DNA from: Candidatus Dadabacteria bacterium RIFCSPHIGHO2_12_FULL_53_21
Lineage (GTDB): Bacteria > Desulfobacterota_D > UBA1144 > Nemesobacterales > UBA2774
DNA: 7,177 nt
Reading direction: 5' to 3'
NCBI GenBank assembly: GCA_001775255.1
Contig: MFCJ01000018.1
Coordinates: 8,405-15,581, forward strand
Shown: piece after piece, positions 1 to 5,006 of the stretch
How positions within the stretch are numbered: position 1 is the stretch's first letter
Layout: each line of letters starts with the position of its first letter
Translations under genes and position numbers: made by a program
The notes under the pieces: model-generated
Told to the model about the DNA's origin: nothing
What the model saw: the letters and a program-made list of their open reading frames with translations, nothing else
The model's database searches: none

Positions 1-217
1 CGTAGCCTATCCACGAGCGGTTGGCGGCTACCAGCACCCCCGAGCCGTCCAGTACCCCGATGTGTTCGGGGAGGGAGTCGAGTACCGCGAGCACCGTATC
101 GAACTGCGCCTTGCCTAATACCTCGTGCTTATTCCGTTCTTTCTTCAGCATATCCTGATATACGATTCCGTTGATTATTTTGTTCGTTAATCCGTCGAGC
201 ATGGTCATATTGAGCAT
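1..217 (-). CDS. PAS-domain signalling protein, N-terminal fragment (cut by window edge)
   Basis: The reading frame starts at ATG 217 and stays open to base 1, giving 72 residues; the rest lies outside the window. Other in-frame ATGs at 208 and 202 could be the true start; an AGGA about 15 bases before ATG 217 is a poor ribosome site. Residues about 40-72 look like the start of a PAS sensor domain (VLDSLPEHIGVLDGSG, then N-x-x-W). They align with residues 22-50 of the neighbouring diguanylate cyclase with 13 of 29 identical by eye, including the VLDSL, GV and N..W positions. The two genes lie in tandem on the same strand, 261 bases apart, so a duplication is likely. Whether this protein also ends in a GGDEF domain cannot be seen. 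The PAS call is fairly sure; the output domain is unknown. Confidence 0.7.
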   Translation of the reverse strand, partial: MLNMTMLDGLTNKIINGIVYQDMLKKERNKHEVLGKAQFDTVLAVLDSLPEHIGVLDGSGVLVAANRSWIGY

Positions 218-478
218 TATTTTCTATCCGCGTCCTGAGTATTAACTATATCTACGCAGGCTGCGGGCTCTTCGGATGACCCTCGATCAATATTATTTCG
301 ATTGTTTTTGCCGGTTCTGCATATACCTTTACGCGAGCCTGCCGGTTCTCAAAATACATGCCCGCCGGCGGTCTCCCCCGCGATTAAGAAGAGAAGGACT
401 ATGACAGGACGGCCGGTCTGTATTCCCGGGTTTCGGGCCGGTGACAGGAAAGCCCCCGGTTTAACCGTAATGCGGCGG
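218..478. other. Intergenic gap between the two PAS genes
   Basis: No gene is supported here. Two copies of TGCCGGTTCT occur at 309-318 and 340-349, 31 bases apart. A short inverted repeat CGGTT/AACCG lies at 457-467, just after the cyclase stop codon, without a T-run on the minus strand. I see no convincing promoter for the downstream PAS gene, so readthrough from the cyclase is possible but unproven. Confidence 0.4.
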
Positions 479-1420
479 CTAATTAACCCCCTTCTTATGC
501 TTCTTCGACATTTTCATCTTGTACATATTCCTGTCGGCTGTGTCCACGAGCTCTTCGGCGGTTTGCTTCCCGCCCGGCGAGTGCTCGGCAAGGCCGTAGC
601 TGTATTCGAGCTTCCAGGGTATGCGCGCTTTATCGTTCCTCCGCGCTATCAGCTCTGCTAAACGCTCGAGCACATGAATACTCTCGTCGATCGTCGTATC
701 CGGGAGCACGAGCAGAATCTCGTCCCCTCCCAGCCTGCATATTGCGTCCGTTTCACGGAGCGCGTTCTTCATGAGCTTCGCTGCGGAGCGGATCGTCTTG
801 TCCCCCTCTCTGTGCCCGTAGTTGTCGTTGACGTATTTCAGGTTGTCGAGGTCTATATAGCATACCGTGAGACTCTGTTTACGTCTCCTCGCAATCTTCA
901 TACGGTCACGTATGTAAGCGATCCCCGCCTTCCTGTTGAGTACCCCTGTCATGGGGTCTATGACGGCGAGTCTCCTGGTTTCGAGCTCGGCTAGTCTCCT
1001 CCGCGTTATGTCCGAGTGTGAAACGACGGCGCCCGTCGCGGTCTTGCCGTTCTTAAGGGCGGTCACGGTAAGCCTGAACCACCTTCTTCCGCCGGGGAGG
1101 TCGCACGGGTACTCGGTCGAGTACTTCCCCCTCCCGCCCGTGAGCACCGAGCCGATAGCCCGGCCCGCCCGGACGAATTTCATTTCCCTGCCGAACGCGT
1201 CCCTGAACGCCCTCAGGTAATTCTCTCCGACCGCCGCGCGGTCGAGCGCCATCCCCCCGTTCTCGGCGGGGAAGTTCATCCATGCGCTGTTTACGGAGAC
1301 TATCACACCCCTGAGGTTGAGCACGGCCAGATTCTCGGTGAGGGAATCCAGCACGGACTGGACCGCATTGGGGGAAAGCTTCTTTAAATTACTTCTGGCC
1401 GCGTTCTCTTTAGTCAGCAT
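479..1420 (-). CDS. PAS-GGDEF diguanylate cyclase
   Basis: This 313-residue protein should make cyclic di-GMP from two GTP in response to a signal sensed by its PAS domain; no signal peptide or membrane segment is visible, so it is likely cytoplasmic. Residues about 20-140 form one PAS domain, ending with the typical SHSDITRRRLAE link. Residues about 150-305 form the GGDEF domain: IDPMTGVLNR at 154-163, the metal and GTP region D190-L-D192-N-L-K195-Y-V-N198-D199, and the signature GGDEI at 231-235, where the last Phe is replaced by Ile, a conservative change. The inhibitory site RxxD is present as R222-E-T-D225, five residues before the signature, so product inhibition is expected. The tail (301-313) is Lys-rich. 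The start at ATG 1420 has only a weak ribosome site (GGTGA). It is followed on the same strand by a related PAS gene. Confident on activity; the ligand is unknown. Confidence 0.93.
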   Translation of the reverse strand: MLTKENAARSNLKKLSPNAVQSVLDSLTENLAVLNLRGVIVSVNSAWMNFPAENGGMALDRAAVGENYLRAFRDAFGREMKFVRAGRAIGSVLTGGRGKYSTEYPCDLPGGRRWFRLTVTALKNGKTATGAVVSHSDITRRRLAELETRRLAVIDPMTGVLNRKAGIAYIRDRMKIARRRKQSLTVCYIDLDNLKYVNDNYGHREGDKTIRSAAKLMKNALRETDAICRLGGDEILLVLPDTTIDESIHVLERLAELIARRNDKARIPWKLEYSYGLAEHSPGGKQTAEELVDTADRNMYKMKMSKKHKKGVN

Positions 1421-1726
1421 TGTCTATTTCTTCACCGACGAAGTCTTATCGAATTAATCCGGCCTATGCGTGAATCATTGGATACACGTATGCCGGCGGC
1501 CGTCCGCAAACGGGCCTTAACTGGAATTATACGGCTCTTCCGGCTGAATGGTTCTGAAAAAAAACAGGGGGGTATTCCGGCCTCTCGGGCTTATCGGTTT
1601 ACAGGATACGTATCGCGCCGAAATTCCGGGAAATTTCTCGAGGTCTTGAGACTAGTGTTGTATATGCACAATTTATTCGGACCGGGGGGTTCATGTTTGA
1701 TTCATGGTCCTCAGGCCCCGGGCCTT
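1421..1726. other. Intergenic gap between methyltransferase and cyclase genes
   Basis: No gene is supported; open frames here on both strands are extensions of shadows of the methyltransferase. Visible structure: a perfect 6+1+6 palindrome directly after the methyltransferase stop (1713-1725), an imperfect inverted repeat TTGT-N6-ACAA at 1659-1672, a small GTCT/AGAC repeat at 1643-1652, and a run of eight A at 1557-1564 flanked by CTG and CAG. No good sigma-70 or sigma-54 promoter for the cyclase is apparent on the minus strand. Confidence 0.4.
1713..1725 (-). terminator. Short GC palindrome after the methyltransferase stop, possible weak terminator
   Basis: AGGCCC, one centre base, then GGGCCT form a perfect inverted repeat that abuts the TAG stop at 1727-1729. 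A folded hairpin would have about five pairs. There is no T-run after it on the minus strand, so intrinsic termination is doubtful; it might serve as an mRNA 3' end structure. Confidence 0.25.
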
Positions 1727-2461
1727 CTATTTCTTGGTCTCTGTTTTTACGTGCTTTTCGGCCTCTCCGGTCATGGGTACGAACCTCACCGGGGCAACCC
1801 TTTCCTCGTCGAACCCGTCTTTCCTCTTCGTGAGGAGGCGGAGCTCCTGCATGTCGTCCCCTACGGGTATCACCATCCTGCCCCCTTCCCTGAGCTGGGC
1901 TTTTAAGGGTTCCGGTATCTCCTCCGGGGCGGCGGTCACGATGATTCCGTCGTATGGGGCGTGTTCCTCCCACCCGGCGTATCCGTCCCCCGTTTTGAAG
2001 TGCACGTTCGAATATCCGAGTCCGTTGATGACGCTCCTCGCGAAAAGCGAAAGCGGCTCCAGTATTTCCACTGTGTAGACCTCGGCGCCGGTCTCGGCGA
2101 GGACCGCCGCCTGGTATCCCGAGCCGGTGCCTATCTCCAGCACCTTCTGACCCTTCTCCGGGCCGAGGAGCTCCGTCATGAAGGCGACGATATAGGGCTG
2201 GGAGATGGTCTGTCCCATGCCTATGGGAAGGGGCGCGTCGGCGTAGGCAAGGTCCATAAGGTGTTCGGGAACGAACCTGTGCCTCGGCACGGTGCCCATC
2301 GCCCTCAGGACCTCGGGAGACGTTACGTCCCTCATGGCGATCTGCTCCTCGACCATGTCGAGCCGCCTTTGTTTGTAAACCGTCTCCGGGTCGAAGGAAT
2401 TCACCGCTCCCGCTATAAGAAGGAAGGACGAAAGCAACACGAGTATTAATGCCAGCTCCAA
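1727..2461 (-). CDS. pcm: Protein-L-isoaspartate O-methyltransferase with export or anchor N-terminus
   Basis: The enzyme repairs damaged proteins by methylating L-isoaspartate with S-adenosylmethionine. The 244 residues include the family hallmark GQTISQPYIVA (83-93), the SAM-binding motif VLEIGTGSGYQ (107-117), and PYDGIIVTAAP (169-179), with VRFVPMTG near the C-terminus. Compared with the cytosolic E. coli enzyme, which begins close to the MVEEQI-like helix, this one carries about 35 extra residues. Residues 3-19 are a hydrophobic segment ending in AGA-VNS, like a signal peptide or membrane anchor. The start is TTG 2461, chosen because AAAGGAG lies 7 bases before it and no ATG or GTG occurs between it and the upstream in-frame stop. 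This start leaves no Lys or Arg before the hydrophobic stretch, which is odd for a signal peptide. A sigma-54 promoter lies about 65 bases upstream. The gene diverges from the SAM synthetase. Enzyme identity is very sure; export is inferred. Confidence 0.95.
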   Translation of the reverse strand: MELALILVLLSSFLLIAGAVNSFDPETVYKQRRLDMVEEQIAMRDVTSPEVLRAMGTVPRHRFVPEHLMDLAYADAPLPIGMGQTISQPYIVAFMTELLGPEKGQKVLEIGTGSGYQAAVLAETGAEVYTVEILEPLSLFARSVINGLGYSNVHFKTGDGYAGWEEHAPYDGIIVTAAPEEIPEPLKAQLREGGRMVIPVGDDMQELRLLTKRKDGFDEERVAPVRFVPMTGEAEKHVKTETKK

Positions 2462-2468
2462 AGCCCGG

Positions 2469-2475
2469 CTCCTTT
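2469..2475 (-). promoter_or_regulatory. Ribosome binding site that decides the TTG start of pcm
   Basis: AAAGGAG on the minus strand lies 7 bases before TTG 2461. It is the only good Shine-Dalgarno match near the 5' end of the frame and places translation start ahead of the hydrophobic segment. Confidence 0.75.
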
Positions 2476-2523
2476 TACTGACTCATATTAACCTGGAATT
2501 TCCCTCTCTCTAATATATGCATG

Positions 2524-2539
2524 AGCAATTATGGTGCCA
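2524..2539 (-). promoter_or_regulatory. Sigma-54 (-24/-12) promoter for pcm
   Basis: The minus strand reads TGGCACCATAATTGCT. This matches the sigma-54 core TGGCAC-N5-TTGCW at every core position, with exactly 10 bases between the invariant GG and GC. Only the seventh base (C in place of G) departs from the longer published consensus. Transcription would start near 2513, giving a leader of about 52 bases that carries the ribosome site. Sigma-54 promoters need an enhancer-binding activator, whose sites would be expected roughly at 2600-2680; I cannot identify them. Confidence 0.75.
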
Positions 2540-2671
2540 CTTATTCCCATATGCGGCCTGAGAGGAATTAGACAACGAACTCGGTAGAGAGCGGCGCATA
2601 TCTTTCGGGCGCGCGGTGTCCTGAATGCTTAATTTATCGGCACGGGGGTGAATTTTGAGGGCAATATCCCC

Positions 2672-2693
2672 GGGAGCGCGTTTTCACGCCCCC
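2672..2693 (+). other. Imperfect hairpin in the leader of the SAM synthetase gene
   Basis: GGG-A-GCG pairs with CGC-C-CCC around an eight-base loop (2679-2686), giving seven pairs with one A-C mismatch. It could fold in RNA or be chance in GC-rich DNA; no T-run follows. Confidence 0.3.
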
Positions 2694-2750
2694 TGCCGGA
2701 GACGATAGAGCTGTCCGATTATCCTGCATCATACACACGCGGCTCATCCC

Positions 2751-2777
2751 CGGGCGGGCGGGTTTCTCCGCCGCCCG
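2751..2777 (+). other. Strong GC hairpin 63 bases before the SAM synthetase start
   Basis: CGGGCGG (2751-2757) pairs perfectly with CCGCCCG (2771-2777). After a one-base bulge (G2758), three further pairs (2759-2761 with 2768-2770) close a six-base loop. Ten G-C pairs make this the strongest simple hairpin in the window. Only TTAT follows, so it is not a standard intrinsic terminator. It could be a leader element, an upstream transcript end, or simply GC-rich DNA. Confidence 0.45.
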
Positions 2778-2839
2778 TTATGGTACTATTTCCCTCTCAC
2801 CGGCATTTCACACGGATCTGACGCCGGAAGGACCCCAGC

Positions 2840-4021
2840 ATGGAAAACAACATAGTCATCGGCCCCCTCGGCAGGCCTCTCCCCGGGGAGCAGGGGGTAG
2901 AGGTCGCGGAAAGGAAGGGTTCCGGACACCCGGACACCCTCTGCGATTATATAACGGAGGGAATATCGAGGGCGCTCTCCGAATATTACCTCTCCGAATT
3001 CGGCTGCGTCATGCACCATAACGTGGACAAGGCGCTCCTCGTGGGAGGCGTATCGGAACCCGCGTTCGGCGGGGGGAGGGTCGTGGAGCCGATAGAGGTG
3101 ATAGTGGCCGGGCGCGCGGTAATGGACCGGGGGGGAAAGCCCCTCCCCGTAGGCGAGATATCCGCGGAAGCAGCGCGCGGCGTGATCGCCAAAACACTCA
3201 GGCATCTCGATCCCGGCAGCGGCGTGAAAATCACTATCATGATAAGGCCCGGCAGCAAAGACCTGGTGGATCTCTTCGAGAGGTTCGGAAGAGGGGAGGT
3301 GCCGTTATCGAACGACACGTCCTGCGGCGCGGGCTTCTACCCGTTTGACAGGCTCGAAAGGGCCGTTTATCGGACGGAGAGGTACCTGAACGGCCCCGAA
3401 GCCAAGGGGAAATACCCCTTCATAGGCGAGGACGTGAAGATAATGGGTGTGAGGAGGGGGGACGAAATTTCGCTCACCGCGGCTATAGCTGTAGTCGATA
3501 AATACGTTTCCTCGGTCGGCGATTACGCGTCGAAGATAGAGGACGTGAAGCGCTCGGTTATGGGGCAGGAATGGGCCGGGGGCGCGCGTCTGAGTATAAA
3601 TACAGCCGACGACTACGGGAGCGGCAGCGTATATATCACCGTCACGGGTACGAGCGCCGAGCAGGGGGACGACGGGCAGGTGGGGAGGGGGAACAGGGTG
3701 AACGGCCTCATTACCCCTTACAGGCCCATGACGCTCGAGGCCGCAGCCGGGAAGAACCCGGTAAGCCACGTGGGCAAGCTGTATAACCTCTTCGCCGAAG
3801 AGCTGTGCAGGGGTATAGTGGATAAGGGCTTCGCCGGGGAGGCCTCGGCCTTCCTGGTTTCAAGAATAGGATGTCCCATAAACGAGCCGCAGGTCCTCGA
3901 TATAAAGGTAAGCCCCGAAGGCGCTGACGTTAAATCGATAAGGGAAACCGCCGGCACGATGCTCAGGGATATGCCGGGTATGTGGAAAAGAATAATCGCC
4001 GGGCAATACGAAATCGCCTGA
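2840..4021 (+). CDS. mat: S-adenosylmethionine synthetase, archaeal type
   Basis: The 393-residue protein makes S-adenosylmethionine from methionine and ATP in the cytoplasm. It belongs to the archaeal-type MAT family (AdoMet_Synthase), not the MetK family usual in bacteria; length and motifs match archaeal members throughout. Visible landmarks are ERKGSGHPDTLCD (24-36), HHNVDKALLVGG (59-70), VPLSNDTSCGAGF (154-166), IGEDVKIMGVRRGDEI (195-210), NTADD (254-258), GTSAEQGDDGQVGRGNR (270-286) and MTLEAAAGKNPVSHVGKLYN (297-316). The start at ATG 2840 is backed by AAGGA at 2828-2832, 7 bases away, and by full alignment of the N-terminus. The gene diverges from pcm, a SAM user, and its stop is only 8 bases from the stop of the opposing 87-residue gene. 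Its leader carries a strong GC hairpin. Whether the genome also has metK is unknown. Identity is very sure; the gene symbol is descriptive. Confidence 0.95.
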   Translation: MENNIVIGPLGRPLPGEQGVEVAERKGSGHPDTLCDYITEGISRALSEYYLSEFGCVMHHNVDKALLVGGVSEPAFGGGRVVEPIEVIVAGRAVMDRGGKPLPVGEISAEAARGVIAKTLRHLDPGSGVKITIMIRPGSKDLVDLFERFGRGEVPLSNDTSCGAGFYPFDRLERAVYRTERYLNGPEAKGKYPFIGEDVKIMGVRRGDEISLTAAIAVVDKYVSSVGDYASKIEDVKRSVMGQEWAGGARLSINTADDYGSGSVYITVTGTSAEQGDDGQVGRGNRVNGLITPYRPMTLEAAAGKNPVSHVGKLYNLFAEELCRGIVDKGFAGEASAFLVSRIGCPINEPQVLDIKVSPEGADVKSIRETAGTMLRDMPGMWKRIIAGQYEIA

Positions 4022-4029
4022 TACCCGGT

Positions 4030-4293
4030 TCAGCCCTGCATGGTGGGTGGTTCTTTGTCCGGGTCGGGCACGTATCCGAGCGCGCTCAGGGATTCGAGGA
4101 CCCTCTGGAGAAGGTTGTTGCTGCCGCCGGTCATGCTTTCGTCGTCGGCCACCTGGAGCTCCCTCGCGTCGTATTCCCACCTGCGGAGTATCTCTATCTT
4201 CTGCTCGCGCGTCAGGTCGTGCGCCTTGAGCACGTCTTCCGGGGTTTTGAAAACGCTCGTCGGGTCGAGTAATGCCTTGTCGATGTCTGTCAT
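4030..4293 (-). CDS. Conserved small protein of unknown function (87 aa)
   Basis: I do not recognise a named domain, but the sequence resembles, from memory, a small conserved protein found in many bacteria and marked by a REQKIEILRRWEYDARELQVA-like helix. Here that segment runs from R29 to about A49 and is rich in alternating charges, followed by DDES-MTGG (50-57), a second helix (about 58-72) and a proline-rich tail ending PPTMQG. There is no signal peptide, membrane segment or cysteine, so a cytoplasmic helical protein is likely. The start at ATG 4293 has no Shine-Dalgarno, but a promoter with a perfect TATAAT ends 10 bases before it, suggesting a leaderless mRNA. It follows the CBS gene by 49 bases on the same strand, so it could also be read from that gene's promoter. 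Its stop faces that of the SAM synthetase gene 8 bases away. Confidence 0.85.
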   Translation of the reverse strand: MTDIDKALLDPTSVFKTPEDVLKAHDLTREQKIEILRRWEYDARELQVADDESMTGGSNNLLQRVLESLSALGYVPDPDKEPPTMQG

Positions 4294-4303
4294 AGTGGAC
4301 TTA

Positions 4304-4332
4304 ATTATAATTCCTGATCAGCCCGTCCACAA
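4304..4332 (-). promoter_or_regulatory. Sigma-70-type promoter for the 87-aa gene, predicting a leaderless mRNA
   Basis: On the minus strand, TTGTGG (4327-4332) and a perfect TATAAT (4304-4309) are 17 bases apart. The -35 matches three of six bases; spacing and -10 are ideal. Transcription should begin near 4297, only about four bases before ATG 4293. The absence of a ribosome site there agrees. The spacer contains the perfect palindrome CTGATCAG (4314-4321), which could be an operator or chance. Confidence 0.6.
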
Positions 4333-4342
4333 CGAAAATTTT

Positions 4343-4768
4343 TCAGAATAAAGGCCCTTCGTTCTCGATCACGCTCGCGACGCCCGCGATCTCCTTTCCG
4401 AGGAGCCTGATAATATCGTCGAGGGTGATTATGCCCGTGAGCCTGCCGTCCACGTCTACGACAGGGAACCTCCTCACCGCGCTCTTCCTTATCTGCTCGA
4501 GCGCTTCAAAAAGCCCCATGTCCTCCCTGAGCGTAAGCACGAGGTCCTGCGTCATTACATCCTCAATGGGCGTCTTCACCGGGTCGAGACACCTGTTCAC
4601 TACCCTTAGCGCTATGTCCCTGTCGGTCACTATGCCGAACCTGTCGTCCCCTCCCGTGACTATCACGCTCCCCAGGTTCTTGTCTTCCATGATCCTCGTA
4701 ACCTCGCTCACGGTCGTGTCCGGACTCACCGTCACGACGTCTCTCCTGCAAATGTGTCCAAGACTCAT
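4343..4768 (-). CDS. Two-CBS-domain (Bateman module) protein
   Basis: The 141-residue protein is made of two CBS domains and nothing else. The first spans about residues 3-60 (ICRRDVVTVSPDTTVSEVTRIM through GIVTDRDIALRVV); the second spans about 65-128 (IEDVMTQDLVLTLREDM through RRFPVVDVDGRLTGIITLDDII). Such modules bind adenosyl ligands such as AMP, ATP or SAM, or act as regulatory partners; no catalytic domain is present. The ligand cannot be read from the sequence. ATG 4768 is chosen over the in-frame GTG at 4777 because GGAGGTGA sits 8 bases before the ATG but overlaps the GTG; the protein then begins MSLGHICRRD as is usual for the family. A sigma-54-type promoter lies upstream, and the 87-residue gene follows 49 bases downstream. 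No membrane segment is visible, so it is likely cytoplasmic. Confidence 0.93.
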   Translation of the reverse strand: MSLGHICRRDVVTVSPDTTVSEVTRIMEDKNLGSVIVTGGDDRFGIVTDRDIALRVVNRCLDPVKTPIEDVMTQDLVLTLREDMGLFEALEQIRKSAVRRFPVVDVDGRLTGIITLDDIIRLLGKEIAGVASVIENEGPLF

Positions 4769-4773
4769 CAGAG

Positions 4774-4781
4774 TCACCTCC
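4774..4781 (-). promoter_or_regulatory. Strong ribosome binding site that decides the CBS gene start
   Basis: GGAGGTGA on the minus strand is a near-full Shine-Dalgarno. Its GGAGG core lies 8 bases before ATG 4768. The longer frame's GTG at 4777 falls inside this motif, so it is unlikely to be used. Confidence 0.8.
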
Positions 4782-4826
4782 GCGCGGATTTATAAATTAA
4801 ACCGTTCATATTCTTATTAATAGGAG

Positions 4827-4842
4827 TGCAAGAGCTATGCCA
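4827..4842 (-). promoter_or_regulatory. Sigma-54-type (-24/-12) promoter for the CBS gene
   Basis: The minus strand reads TGGCATAGCTCTTGCA. TGGCA and TTGCA match the sigma-54 consensus, and exactly 10 bases separate GG and GC. A C precedes the first T, as the consensus pyrimidine requires; the sixth base is T in place of C. Transcription would start near 4816, giving a leader of about 48 bases with the strong ribosome site, much like the pcm layout. Confidence 0.68.
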
Positions 4843-5006
4843 GTCCCGGGCGCGGGCCGTCCCCGCGGTAAACATTGGGAAATTTAATACGTGCCGGGTC
4901 CGCGCGACGGCGGGTGTCAGATTGTAGTACATTTTAAGACGAGACCCGTTAACGCGCATGGAATTCCGGCCCCGTCGCCGGCTATTTCGGCCGAATCGTT
5001 GCTATC

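Larger units (their letters stand above)
2462..2839. other. Divergent regulatory gap between pcm and the SAM synthetase gene
   Basis: This 378-base gap has no supported gene. It holds the sigma-54 promoter and ribosome site of pcm on the minus strand. On the plus strand it holds two hairpins (2672-2693 and 2751-2777) and a weak extended -10-like TGGTACTAT at 2781-2789 that has no good -35. I looked for the conserved cores of the SAM-I and SAM-II riboswitches and did not find them. Confidence 0.5.
4769..5006. other. Divergent gap between the CBS gene and the HicB-like gene
   Basis: No gene is supported here; a minus-strand frame across 4774-4959 overlaps the sigma-54 promoter and looks random. 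An AT-rich stretch at 4790-4825 lies in the CBS leader. Nothing convincing promotes the plus-strand gene. Confidence 0.4.

Noticed and set aside
1466..1906. 146-residue plus-strand open frame across the pcm 3' end
   Set aside because: Its second half is opposite pcm in another frame, there is no ribosome site, and no recognisable domain.
2780..2821. 13-codon leader peptide upstream of the SAM synthetase gene
   Set aside because: It has no ribosome site and no enrichment of Met codons that would suggest attenuation.
2462..2839. SAM riboswitch before the SAM synthetase gene
   Set aside because: Conserved cores of the SAM-I and SAM-II families are not seen by eye; only simple hairpins are present.
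4343..4777. Longer CBS protein starting at GTG 4777
   Set aside because: That GTG lies within the Shine-Dalgarno sequence itself; ATG 4768 has ideal spacing.
4774..4959. 61-residue minus-strand open frame upstream of the CBS gene
   Set aside because: It covers the sigma-54 promoter and the CBS ribosome site, and its composition looks random.
4989..5006. Possible third sigma-54 promoter before the HicB-like gene (GG-N10-GC with TTGCT)
   Set aside because: The -24 half is CGGCCG, not TGGCAC, and transcription would start inside the predicted coding region.
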